Assembly (NCBI RefSeq): GCF_029392315.1
Contig: NZ_CP113939.1
Coordinates: 558,001 to 622,000, forward strand
DNA: 64,000 nt
Reading direction: 5' to 3'
Source of the DNA: Bifidobacterium sp. ESL0690
Lineage (GTDB): Bacteria > Actinomycetota > Actinomycetes > Actinomycetales > Bifidobacteriaceae
The position numbers and the translations under genes are program-made. Below the pieces are notes generated by a model. That model was not told the DNA's origin. It did not search any database and worked only from the letters and a program-made list of their open reading frames with translations. Shown one piece after another: positions 18,520 through 27,002 of the stretch (position 1 is the first letter of the stretch; every line of letters starts with the position of its first letter).

Positions 18520-18732
18520 GTATTTCTGTACTGTCTTGCCGTATCGTATTTTCGGGTTATGGGCCAAATTCTAGGTATGCGGTAAATATTCCGGCCAATG
18601 ACTCTATTTTCTGTATTACTTGCTGATATCCCCGGATTTCGAGGCGTGTCTTCACTCTTTATTTCGGTCTGCGTGTCGGATACAGCGCATGGAATATGGT
18701 GGAAAGTAAACCAATCAAAGGAGCATTATCTG

Positions 18733-20070
18733 ATGAGTGAAATGAAGCCGTTGAGCGCCGACCGTCTGGGGCAGCTACGGGACGATTTCGAGGGCAAGCC
18801 CGTCAACACGCTGGCGATGAACGCCGTCACCACCTCCGGCATCAACCCGGTGGCGCACAATTACGACCGCGCCCGCAGGCTTCAGCGCCGTTTCTCCGTG
18901 ACCGTCGACAACGGCGAGGTCACCAACCAGAACCGTTCCGGGCGTTGCTGGCTCTTCAGCTCGCTCAACGTAGCGCGCTTCGTGGCCAAGAAGAACCTCA
19001 ACTTGGACAAGTTCGAGTTCTCGCAGAACTATGCTATGTATTACGATAAGCTCGAGCGCATCAACTACTTCCTGCGCGACGTCGCGAATCTGGTGCGTGC
19101 CGGCGAACCGGCTGATTCCCAGCTCATGCAGCACCTGCTTGCCGACGTGATGGGCGACGGCGGACAGTGGACGATGGCGATGAACGTCTACAAGAAGTAC
19201 GGCGCTGTGCCCAAGGATTTCTTCCCGGAGACCGCGTCTTCGAAGTCGACCGGCGAGATGAACACACAGTTACGTCGCCTGCTGCATGCTGCCGTTGCGC
19301 ACATGTATGCCGATCCGTCGGCAATCGACCGTGTGGTGGACGAGACCGTCGAGGCCGGCCATCGCATGCTCACCATCCATTTGGGCGAGCCACCGAAGAG
19401 CTTCGATTGGGAATGGACCGACAAGGACGGTGCCTTCCATCGCGACGGCGAGACCACGCCGGTCGAGTTCTGGAAGAAGTACGTCGGGTCCGCGCATCTT
19501 GAGGATTACGTCTGCCTCGTCGACGATCCGCGTGCCGAGCATGCCAAGGGCAAGAAGATCGGTATCAAGCACTTGGGCAACGTCGTCGGGGGAGACGCGA
19601 CCGAATATCTCAACGTACCCAACCGGTTCATGAAGGATTGCGTGCGTCGCATCCTTTCCGAGGAAGGCATGCCGGCTTGGTTCGGTGCCGACTGCCATCC
19701 GATGATGGATCGCGACAACGGCGCTTGGGCCACCGACCTCTATGAGTACGGCAAGGTCTACGACGTCGATTTCGATATGGACAAGGAAGCGCGCGTGCGC
19801 TACGGCGATTCCGCGATGAACCATGCGATGGCATTCGTCGGCGTCGACGTGGCTGACGACGGCGAGACCACCAACCGTTGGCGCGTCGAGAACTCATGGG
19901 GTTGCAAGGTGGCTGACAAGGGCTACTTCACCATGAGCGACGATTGGTTCAGCGAATACGTCTACGAGGTCGCCGTCCCGAAGTCGATGCTTCCCGCCGA
20001 ATACCAGGCTGCCCTTTCCGAGCCGGCGACCATGCTCCCGGCTTGGGATCCAATGGGGGCACTTGCGTAA
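18733..20070 (+). CDS. pepC: Aminopeptidase C (bleomycin hydrolase family, C1B)
   Basis: 445 aa from ATG 18733, chosen over an upstream in-frame ATG because AAAGGAG precedes it at good spacing. Papain-like catalytic residues are all present: Cys in NRSGRCWLFSSLN (~73), His in MNHAMAFVGVD (~365) and Asn in WRVENSWG (~387). Length is typical for PepC. It is a cytosolic cysteine aminopeptidase that forms a hexameric barrel and trims peptides imported for nutrition. The gene stands alone and ends one base before a cluster of five hairpins. Confidence 0.95.
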   Translation: MSEMKPLSADRLGQLRDDFEGKPVNTLAMNAVTTSGINPVAHNYDRARRLQRRFSVTVDNGEVTNQNRSGRCWLFSSLNVARFVAKKNLNLDKFEFSQNYAMYYDKLERINYFLRDVANLVRAGEPADSQLMQHLLADVMGDGGQWTMAMNVYKKYGAVPKDFFPETASSKSTGEMNTQLRRLLHAAVAHMYADPSAIDRVVDETVEAGHRMLTIHLGEPPKSFDWEWTDKDGAFHRDGETTPVEFWKKYVGSAHLEDYVCLVDDPRAEHAKGKKIGIKHLGNVVGGDATEYLNVPNRFMKDCVRRILSEEGMPAWFGADCHPMMDRDNGAWATDLYEYGKVYDVDFDMDKEARVRYGDSAMNHAMAFVGVDVADDGETTNRWRVENSWGCKVADKGYFTMSDDWFSEYVYEVAVPKSMLPAEYQAALSEPATMLPAWDPMGALA

Positions 20071-20258
20071 GAAAAGCCCGGTGGGCTTTTCGTGCGTGCG
20101 CCCGTGGCCTCGTCTTAGGACGAGGCCACGCAGAATTGAGTGTTCGCGTAGCGAACTCAATAATTGCAGGGCTCGGAGAGCGTTGGCCTGAGAGAAACAG
20201 CCCTGTGGGCTGTTTCTGGCCAATACGCGCCTGAGGCCAGACTCTTCTGGCCTCAGGC
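20071..20258. repeat. Cluster of five consecutive hairpins after pepC
   Basis: Five strong inverted repeats follow one another: 20071-20091 (GAAAAGCCC arms), 20104-20129 (GTGGCCTCGTC arms), 20135-20161 (ATTGAG-TTCGC arms with a 2-base bulge), 20183-20223 (TTGGCC plus AGAAACAGCCC arms), and 20229-20258 (GCCTGAGGCCAGA arms). The first directly abuts the pepC stop and could terminate it. No ORF with a ribosome site covers the block. Confidence 0.88.
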
Positions 20259-20361
20259 AACCATTTAAACCTGATAAAGTAGATTTTAGATATCGGTTAA
20301 GCAGGAAAGCTTGCCTAAGAAAATCCTTCACACATCATCGAACAGACAAGGAAGTAAGCCG

Positions 20362-20559
20362 ATGAGAAATTATTTCTGGAATCATCCTGTGGTCGTGGCC
20401 ATTGTCTTTGCGCTGATTATGTTTGGCGTCGATGTCATTGGCGTGCTCGTCGATATCGAGAGCGTCGACGTGCTTTTGCCCTCCGGTATCAAGGCTGTGA
20501 TAGCTGCAATCATCTTTTATGCACTGACGCGCTGGACCGCTACGAAATTTAATAAGTGA
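20362..20559 (+). CDS. Small two-TM membrane protein of unknown function
   Basis: 65 aa from ATG 20362, which has AGGAAG seven bases upstream; a longer frame beginning at 20311 lacks this. Two hydrophobic segments (about 8-28, VVVAIVFALIMFGVDVIGVLV, and 38-55) flank a short acidic loop with DIESVD; the C-terminus is basic. It lies between the hairpin cluster and the first DAHP synthase. No family recognised. Confidence 0.65.
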   Translation: MRNYFWNHPVVVAIVFALIMFGVDVIGVLVDIESVDVLLPSGIKAVIAAIIFYALTRWTATKFNK

Positions 20560-20656
20560 CTATTTGGCTGTATTACTTGTTTAAATCGATTATAATGAAT
20601 AATCTGTTGCCGATTCGGTTTGGCAGCGGTGAACATCCACGAAAGTAAAGGAGGGA

Positions 20657-21796
20657 ATGATGGCGATTATGCGAGGGCCTGGAAGTTCTGAGGACGAACG
20701 TCGATTTAGCGAGGAAGCCGTCTACCCCGAAACCGTGGATGTCAACATCCGCCAGCTTGACCCGATTCCCGCACCACGCGCGTTCCTGAAGGAAACCCCG
20801 CTTACCAAGCCGATGAGCGATTTGGTTCTGAAGTCTCGTCAGGAAATCCGCGACATTCTGCATGGTCGCGACGACCGCCTGCTCGTCATCGTCGGCCCCT
20901 GCTCGATTCATGATCCGAAAGCGGCGAAAGATTACGCGCAGCGTCTGGCCAAGGCCAATGAAGAGCTCAAAGACCGCCTGATGATTGTCATGCGCGTGTA
21001 TTTTGAAAAGCCGCGCACCACCGTGGGCTGGAAGGGTCTGATCAACGACCCGGATCTCGATGGCGAATTCAATATCCGCAAGGGCATGCATCTGGCTCGC
21101 AAGGTCCTTTCCGACGTACTGGAGCTTGGCCTGCCCGCCGCCACCGAATGGCTCGATCCGATTTCTCCGCAATATCTCTGCGATATGGTCAGCTGGGGGG
21201 CCATCGGCGCACGCAACACCGAAAGCCAGGTCCACCGTGAGCTGGCCAGTGGAATGTCGATGCCTATCGGTTTCAAGAATTCGACCGACGGTTCAGTGAA
21301 GGTCGCCGCCGATTCCTGCTACGCCGTGGCCAACGAGCATCACTTCCTTTCTATCAACCTTGACGGCCGTGTGATTTCGGCGGAAACCAAAGGCAATCCG
21401 GACTGCCACATCGTCCTGCGTGGTTCGAATGAAGGTCCCAACTACGACGCAAAGTCCGTGGCGGAAGCGCTGGAAACGCTGAAGCAATCCAAGGTCACTG
21501 GTCCCAGCGAACACGGCCTGGTCATTGACGCCGCCCATGGCAATTGCGGCAAGGATGAGGTGCGCGAGGCCGAGGTGATTGAGGAGATCGCCGCGCGTCT
21601 GGCCAAGGGCGAGCCCGGAATCTTCGGCGTGATGATGGAAAGCAATATCCGTGGCGGCCATCAGTCGCCTGCGCCGCTTGACCAGCTGGTCTACGGCCGC
21701 TCCATCACCGATTCCTGCATCTCCTGGGATCGCACCAACGAGCTGCTGCATACGCTCGCCGATGCCGTCACCTCCCGTCGCAAGCTCGACCGCTGA
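20657..21796 (+). CDS. aroG: 3-deoxy-7-phosphoheptulonate (DAHP) synthase, first paralogue
   Basis: 379 aa, class I AroF/G/H type. It condenses phosphoenolpyruvate and erythrose 4-phosphate at the entry to the shikimate pathway. Visible motifs are GPCSIHDP with the metal-binding Cys (~77), MRVYFEKPRTTVGWKGLINDP, GARNTESQ and IGFKNSTDG. Strong AAAGGAGGGA lies just upstream; two adjacent ATGs exist, and the second (20660) has the better five-base spacing. A paralogue follows at 22098 with a repeat array between them. Such pairs usually differ in which aromatic amino acid inhibits them; that cannot be read here. Confidence 0.95.
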   Translation: MMAIMRGPGSSEDERRFSEEAVYPETVDVNIRQLDPIPAPRAFLKETPLTKPMSDLVLKSRQEIRDILHGRDDRLLVIVGPCSIHDPKAAKDYAQRLAKANEELKDRLMIVMRVYFEKPRTTVGWKGLINDPDLDGEFNIRKGMHLARKVLSDVLELGLPAATEWLDPISPQYLCDMVSWGAIGARNTESQVHRELASGMSMPIGFKNSTDGSVKVAADSCYAVANEHHFLSINLDGRVISAETKGNPDCHIVLRGSNEGPNYDAKSVAEALETLKQSKVTGPSEHGLVIDAAHGNCGKDEVREAEVIEEIAARLAKGEPGIFGVMMESNIRGGHQSPAPLDQLVYGRSITDSCISWDRTNELLHTLADAVTSRRKLDR

Positions 21797-21810
21797 ATAA
21801 CCGTTACTGA

Positions 21811-21976
21811 GGCGAAAAGCACCTTTTGATGTCAAGAAAGGTGCTTTTCGCTTCAACGTTGGTGCGATCACGTGAGAAAAGCACTAAAAAGTGCCCGAAA
21901 TGGTGCTTTTAGTCTCAGTGAACGCGTAACTGTAGACGAAAAGCACTTTTTAGGCCCCATTTTGGTGCTTTTCTCA
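21811..21976. repeat. 62-bp-period palindromic repeat array between the two DAHP synthase genes
   Basis: AAAAGCAC occurs at 21815, 21877 and 21939 and the complementary GTGCTTTT at 21841, 21903 and 21965, each series stepping exactly 62 bases. Each AAAAGCAC is followed 26 bases later by its complement, so every unit can form a hairpin. Sequence between arms varies. The same arms and the same 62-base period recur at 37230-37495. Confidence 0.9.
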
Positions 21977-22097
21977 CGCAATCGAATCCTGGTTCGGTTA
22001 TGAGTGGGCTATGCTTTGCTGGCGCTATGATTGGTATGTAATCGATGGCTTCGTATGATGGCAAATGTCGAAAACGACTATGGAGAAGGGCTTCGTG

Positions 22098-23342
22098 ATG
22101 GGGAACGCCGAAAACAATCCGAATGGCAAACTTGAAAGCGATATCGCTTCGGGCTTGCCCGATGAGAACGTCGACGACGCCAAGAACCGCGCCGCTTTCG
22201 AAAAGGCGCTGAAAAACGGCGAAAACCCACTGAAAGTGGCGGGCGTGCCACGCTGGGAAGACGAAGCCGGTGTCAATCGCATCGTCAACCGCCGCGTTTT
22301 CGAGCTCGAGCCGTTGCCGACCCCGGCGGATGTGCTTTCGAGCATGCCGCTGAGCGCCGAAGCGACGGATCTCGTCATTCGCTCGCGGGGTGAGATTCGC
22401 GATTGCCTTTACGGCAAGGACGACCGCCTGCTCGTTATCGCGGGTCCCTGTTCCATCCATGATCCGCAAGCCGCACTCGATTACGCCCATCGTCTCGCCA
22501 AACTGAAGGACGAACTTGGCGACCGGCTTTTGATCATAATGCGTGTCTATTTCGAGAAGCCGCGCACCACCGTGGGTTGGAAAGGCCTGATCAATGACCC
22601 GGATCTCGACGGCAGCCACAACATCAAGAAGGGACTGCTGCTCGCGCGCAAGATTTTGCTCGGTGTACTCGACGAAGGTGTGGCCGCGGCGACGGAGTTC
22701 CTCGAGCCGACCAGCCCTCAATACATTTCCGACGCCGTGAGCTGGGGTGTCATCGGCGCTCGCAACACCGAATCGCAGATTCATCGTCAGCTCGCCAGTG
22801 GGCTTTCGATGCCCATCGGCTTTAAAAATGCGACAGACGGCTCGGTCAAGGCCGCCATCGACGGGTGCTATACAGCCACCCAGCAGCATACCTTCTTCGG
22901 CATCGACCACCTCGGCCGAGCCAGCGCCGTCGAAACGCTAGGCAATCCCGATTGCCACGTCGTGCTGCGCGGTTCCTCGCACGGGCCCAATTACGACACC
23001 GCTTCCGTGCAGGAGGCGATGCAGGCCATCCGAGGCGAAATGCCCGAAGATTCCGCCGCCTGCCATGGCCTTATCATCGACTGTTCGCATGGCAATTCCG
23101 GCAAGGACGAGATTCGCCAGGCCGAGGTCGCGCGCGAGTTAGCCGGGCGCATCGCCACCGGCGAGCCCGATATCACCGGGCTCATGATGGAAAGCAACAT
23201 CCTCGGCGGCAATCAGCCCGCGGCCCCGCTTTCGCAGCTCGAATACGGCAAGTCGATCACCGACAAGTGCATCGCATGGCCTGAAACGGAACGCTTGCTG
23301 CGTGAGCTCGCCAACGCCGTAGACGTTCGTCGTGGTGCGTGA
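22098..23342 (+). CDS. aroG: DAHP synthase, second paralogue
   Basis: 414 aa from ATG 22098, preferred because AGAAGG lies eight bases upstream; in-frame ATGs at 22065 and 22080 lack this. Class I DAHP synthase with the same motifs as its neighbour: GPCSIHDPQ, MRVYFEKPRTTVGWKGLINDP, GARNTESQIH and GFKNATDGSVK. It has an extra ~45-residue polar N-terminus. Active-site residues look intact in both copies, so this is a functional duplication, probably giving separate feedback control of aromatic amino acid synthesis. Confidence 0.94.
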   Translation: MGNAENNPNGKLESDIASGLPDENVDDAKNRAAFEKALKNGENPLKVAGVPRWEDEAGVNRIVNRRVFELEPLPTPADVLSSMPLSAEATDLVIRSRGEIRDCLYGKDDRLLVIAGPCSIHDPQAALDYAHRLAKLKDELGDRLLIIMRVYFEKPRTTVGWKGLINDPDLDGSHNIKKGLLLARKILLGVLDEGVAAATEFLEPTSPQYISDAVSWGVIGARNTESQIHRQLASGLSMPIGFKNATDGSVKAAIDGCYTATQQHTFFGIDHLGRASAVETLGNPDCHVVLRGSSHGPNYDTASVQEAMQAIRGEMPEDSAACHGLIIDCSHGNSGKDEIRQAEVARELAGRIATGEPDITGLMMESNILGGNQPAAPLSQLEYGKSITDKCIAWPETERLLRELANAVDVRRGA

Positions 23343-23480
23343 AACCGAATCATAAATAATGTGCTATTGAAGGTTTCTGGCGTGAAATTCTGCCGGAACC
23401 GTCATATCGGCATCTGAATATACTTAAAAACAGCCATATTCGAAAATAACTTTGCTTGAAATAACAAGAAACGAGGAACT

Positions 23481-24173
23481 ATGAAGACCGTCGCCATCAT
23501 CGGAGCCATGGAAGAGGAAGTCGCGTTGATCGCCAAGTCGTTGAACAACGTCGAGCACAACAAGACCGCGAGCCTCGACATCAACGTCGGTACGCTCACC
23601 TCCAAGGCCGGCGAGCAGATTACCGTTGCGGCGACGGTGGGCGGCATGGGCCTGGTCAACGCGGCCGCCACCACGCAGTGCCTCGTCGACAACTACCATC
23701 CCGACGCCGTGATTTTCTCCGGTATCGCCGGTTCGCTCAACAAATCCATGCACATCGACGACGTCGTGCTCGGCGGCACCCTGCGTTACCTCGATTCCGA
23801 CATGCGCATGATCGCCCAGTGGAAGCCCGAAACCGAGGAATTCCACAGCGACCAGCATCTGCTCGACGTGGCGAACGCGGCGCTCGACGAGATGGGCATC
23901 CACCATATGACTGGCGTGATCGCATCCGGCAACAATTTCATCGGCACTCCCGAAGCCGCCGCCGTGGTCGCCGAAAAGACGCACGCCGACGCCGTGGAGA
24001 TGGAGGGTGCGGCAGTGGCCCACGTCGCCGCCCGCAACGACGTTCCGGCGCTGGTCATCCGCGCGCTTTCCGACGAGGCCGACACGACCTACGAGCAGTT
24101 CAAGGAATTCGACATCTCCGAGTACGCCGACACCGCCGCACGTCTCGCCGTCGATATCGTCACTCGGCTCTGA
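23481..24173 (+). CDS. mtnN: 5'-methylthioadenosine / S-adenosylhomocysteine nucleosidase
   Basis: 230 aa, the standard length. It hydrolyses MTA and SAH to adenine and methylthioribose or S-ribosylhomocysteine, feeding methionine salvage and LuxS. Family residues are visible: Glu in IIGAMEEEVALI (~12), FSGIAGSLN, ASGNNFIGTPE, VEMEGAAVAHVA (~173-175) and the catalytic Asp in RALSDEAD (~197). GAGGAA precedes the ATG. It is single-copy with 350 bases of regulatory-looking DNA before pstS. Confidence 0.95.
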   Translation: MKTVAIIGAMEEEVALIAKSLNNVEHNKTASLDINVGTLTSKAGEQITVAATVGGMGLVNAAATTQCLVDNYHPDAVIFSGIAGSLNKSMHIDDVVLGGTLRYLDSDMRMIAQWKPETEEFHSDQHLLDVANAALDEMGIHHMTGVIASGNNFIGTPEAAAVVAEKTHADAVEMEGAAVAHVAARNDVPALVIRALSDEADTTYEQFKEFDISEYADTAARLAVDIVTRL

Positions 24174-24261
24174 ACGTTCGTTAAGCATTCCGAGCCTTGT
24201 TCGCCCAATGAGAAAAGCAAAGGCTCGGATTTCCTGTATTAGAAGGGTTCCTGCGAGAAAA

Positions 24262-24436
24262 GGTCGGTGGTCTGCCAAGCGGTTGGTCGGTCGCGTCGTA
24301 ACGATTTGGCCGTTATGTAATACAATAAAACCGTTACGAAGACAATATTTACGGGTGAATAAAACACTGCCAAAAAGCAAAAAGGTCGGTTCCGCATTTG
24401 AGGCAAGGTCGGTGGCAGATTTTTCGATTGGTCGGC
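24262..24436 (+). promoter_or_regulatory. GGTCGGT direct repeats at 23-bp spacing upstream of pstS
   Basis: GGTCGGT lies at 24262 and 24285, with the degenerate GGCCGTT at 24308; a second set lies at 24384, 24407 and 24430 (last copy GGTCGGC). Every step inside a set is exactly 23 bases, about two helical turns. The two sets flank the AT-rich core upstream of pstS. This looks like a multi-site binding region for a direct-repeat regulator; a phosphate response regulator is a reasonable but unproven candidate. Confidence 0.6.
24296..24339. promoter_or_regulatory. Inverted repeat TCGTAACG / CGTTACGA in the pstS upstream region
   Basis: Eight-base perfect arms at 24296-24303 and 24332-24339 are separated by 28 AT-rich bases containing TACAAT, a plausible -10 element. 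The element sits between the two GGTCGGT sets, so promoter and operator functions may overlap here. Confidence 0.4.
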
Positions 24437-24525
24437 AGCGAAGTGCGCAAACGCAACTAAAAAACGGCGGAATGTCTAGTGACCGGCGGCAGACCTTCTG
24501 TCATAATGAAACGGTGAGCAACATC

Positions 24526-25647
24526 ATGCACAGCACTAAGCTGAAGCGCCTCATCGCTGTTGTTTCCTCGTTTGCGATGATGGCGGCACTTTCGGCCTGC
24601 GGTGACAATACCCCGGTCGATTCCTCCAGTGCATCCAAAGGCAAGAATTCCGGCATTTCCGGTGAATTCCACGGTGCCGGCGCTTCCTCGCAGCAGGGGG
24701 CTGTGGAGGCTTGGATCGCGACGTACCAAAATCACAACCGCAACGCGAAAATCGCCTATAATCCTTCGGGTTCCGGGGCGGGCGTGAGCACATTTCTGAC
24801 CGGTGCCACCGCTTGGGCGGGAACTGACGCTCCGTTGAACGACCAGCAGATCGAGCAGTCCAAAACCATCTGCAAGTCCGGCAGCGCTTTCGACGTGCCG
24901 GTCTACGTTTCGCCGATTGCCGTCATGTTCAATCTCAAAGGCATTTCCGGTCAGGGCAAGCACCTCAACATGGACGCTGCGGTCATCGCGCGTATCTTCG
25001 ACGGGAAAATCACCCAATGGAATGATGAGGCCATCAAGGCCGAAAATCCGAAGGTGAATCTGCCCGCCACGCCGATTACCGTGGTCCATCGTTCCGACAA
25101 GTCCGGCACGACCAACAACTTTACTTCGTATTTGAAGGCTGCGGCGCCGAATGACTGGGGTTTCCAACCGCAAGAAAACTGGCCGAACGAGGTCGGGCAG
25201 GCCGCGAAGGGCACCGACGGCGTGGTCAGCAGCATCGGGCAGGCCGACGGCACCATCGGTTACGCGGACCTGGCCAAAGCCGGTACTTTCGGCACGGTTT
25301 CGGTCAAGGTCGGAGCCGATTACGTTGCGCCCGCGTCCGACGCCGCCGCAAAAACCGTGAACGCCTCGCCGCTGCACGCGGTGCCCAAAGGCAGCAAACG
25401 CGTGGTGGTGAACGTCGAGTATGCCACCACCGTCGCGGGCGACTATCCAATCGTTTCATCCTCGTATGCCGTGGCGTGCCCGGCCTACAAGGACGCGAAA
25501 ACCGGTGCGTTCGTGCGCGATTGGCTGAGCTATGTCTTGAGCGACAGTGGCCAGAAGGTCGCAGCGGACAATACGGGTTCGGCCGCGCTTGGGGGAGCGT
25601 TGACGCAGAAGGCCTTGAAATCGGTGAACACGATACAGGCGAAATAG
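24526..25647 (+). CDS. pstS: Phosphate ABC transporter substrate-binding lipoprotein PstS
   Basis: 373 aa from ATG 24526; GTG 24514 is an alternative adding four residues. The signal peptide ends in a lipobox (AALSAC), so the mature protein is a membrane-anchored lipoprotein. PstS ligand-binding phrases are present: FHGAGASSQQ, YNPSGSGAG, AGTDAPLN and HRSDKSGTTNNF. It captures phosphate for the PstCAB importer encoded next. It is separated from pstC by 290 bases holding an octamer repeat, so pstS may be transcribed in excess of the permease genes. Confidence 0.95.
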   Translation: MHSTKLKRLIAVVSSFAMMAALSACGDNTPVDSSSASKGKNSGISGEFHGAGASSQQGAVEAWIATYQNHNRNAKIAYNPSGSGAGVSTFLTGATAWAGTDAPLNDQQIEQSKTICKSGSAFDVPVYVSPIAVMFNLKGISGQGKHLNMDAAVIARIFDGKITQWNDEAIKAENPKVNLPATPITVVHRSDKSGTTNNFTSYLKAAAPNDWGFQPQENWPNEVGQAAKGTDGVVSSIGQADGTIGYADLAKAGTFGTVSVKVGADYVAPASDAAAKTVNASPLHAVPKGSKRVVVNVEYATTVAGDYPIVSSSYAVACPAYKDAKTGAFVRDWLSYVLSDSGQKVAADNTGSAALGGALTQKALKSVNTIQAK

Positions 25648-25671
25648 TTTGGTATGAGTAAACGAATATCT

Positions 25672-25762
25672 GAATAATTGAATAACTGAATAACTGGGTA
25701 ATCAAAATAATTGAATAATTGAATAACTGAATAACTGAATAACTGAATAATTAAAAATAACT
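25672..25762. repeat. Tandem octamer GAATAAYT repeat between pstS and pstC
   Basis: About eleven units of eight bases: GAATAACT occurs five times exactly and GAATAATT three times, with a few degenerate units (GGGTAATC, AAAATAATT). It begins 25 bases after the pstS stop and is strikingly AT-rich against its surroundings. Such short tandem repeats are prone to slippage; here it is noncoding and lies between cotranscribed genes. Confidence 0.92.
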
Positions 25763-25940
25763 AGTAATTAGTCTGACAAAATTATCAAGCGGACAAATAA
25801 CTCACTGGACGAAAACATCCGGTAGACGAAATAATCCGACCAATCGATTCACAGCTGTTTCCCGAAAATCGTTTGGTTGCAGGAAACAAAAAGCCGATTC
25901 GGCTCGCTTAGAACTTCGAACTTTGAACGTAAGGAAAAGC

Positions 25941-27002
25941 ATGGCGAATACATCTGAAAGTAGCAGCGCGGGGCAGGCGATGCCCGTGGCTGTCGGCCAG
26001 ATTAGCGCAGGTTTGAGCGCTCCTGGTGGAGGCGGCACGGACGGTCGTCGCAATGGCCTTGATTTCAGCGACGCCAAACCAGGCCGGCACAGCCAAGACA
26101 AGATTTTCCACGCGGTGGCTGTTGGCTGCGGGGCCTTGATATTGGTGGCGCTGGGCGCGGTGGTGCTCTTTCTGCTGCTGCGTGCCTGGCCTATTTTCGC
26201 GGGCCCGCAGGCCAAGACTTCCGCGGTTTTCGCCTCCCTGAGCGGCGGCAAGGCGCACGGGTTCTGGCAATATGTCGGGCCTTTGGTTTTCGGTACTGTG
26301 GTGATTGCGGCGCTTGCGCTGGCAATCGCCTTTTTTGTTGCCGTCGGCGTGGCCTTGTTCATCACTTTTTATGCTCGCAAACGCATTCAAACTGTACTCA
26401 ACTATGTCGTTGACCTGTTGGCCGCGATCCCCTCGGTTATCTACGGGCTGTGGGGTGCGCTGGTACTGGTTCCGGCGACATACCCGTTCTGGAACTGGGT
26501 GAGCGCCCACTTGGGTTGGATTCCGCTTTTCGCTGGTCCCGCCGCCAACCCGCCGCGCACTGTCGCCAGCGCCGCAGTGATTCTGGCCATCATGATCATG
26601 CCGATCATCACTTCGATGACCCGCGATATCTTTGCGGCTACCCCGCGCCTCAACCAGGAGGCGGCGCTCGCGTTGGGTGCCACCAAATGGGAGATGATCA
26701 AGCTCACTGCCTTGCCGTTTGCCAAGTCCGGCATGGTTTCCGCTTCGATGCTCGCGCTTGGGCGTGCGCTTGGGGAGACGATGGCTGTGATGATGGTGCT
26801 TTCGCCGGGCATGACCTATTCGTGGCACTGGCTGCAGGCTTCGAAAAGCCAGACCATCGCCGCCAACATCGCCGCGCAATACCCCGAGGCCGATTCGCTC
26901 GGTGTCTCCGCGCTGATCGCAACCGGCTTGGTTTTGTTCGTCATCACGTTCGTGGTCAATCTCCTTGCCCGACGCATCACGAGGAAGGGAGGTGCGCGAT
27001 GA
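25941..27002 (+). CDS. pstC: Phosphate ABC transporter permease PstC
   Basis: 353 aa from ATG 25941 with AAGGA five bases upstream. Six membrane segments are recognisable beginning near residue 60 (ALILVALGAVVLFLLLRAW), after a ~55-residue polar, glycine-rich cytosolic N-terminus longer than in E. coli. The permease ATPase-contact loop EAALALGATKWEMI, ending in ALGRALGETMAV, is present. It pairs with PstA to form the phosphate channel; its stop overlaps the pstA start by four bases (ATGA). Confidence 0.95.
   Translation: MANTSESSSAGQAMPVAVGQISAGLSAPGGGGTDGRRNGLDFSDAKPGRHSQDKIFHAVAVGCGALILVALGAVVLFLLLRAWPIFAGPQAKTSAVFASLSGGKAHGFWQYVGPLVFGTVVIAALALAIAFFVAVGVALFITFYARKRIQTVLNYVVDLLAAIPSVIYGLWGALVLVPATYPFWNWVSAHLGWIPLFAGPAANPPRTVASAAVILAIMIMPIITSMTRDIFAATPRLNQEAALALGATKWEMIKLTALPFAKSGMVSASMLALGRALGETMAVMMVLSPGMTYSWHWLQASKSQTIAANIAAQYPEADSLGVSALIATGLVLFVITFVVNLLARRITRKGGAR

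Noticed and set aside
24296..24339. Classical actinobacterial PHO box (GTTCACC repeats) at pstS
   Set aside because: No tandem GTTCACC-like repeats at 11-bp spacing; GGTCGGT boxes at 23-bp spacing are the stronger signal.
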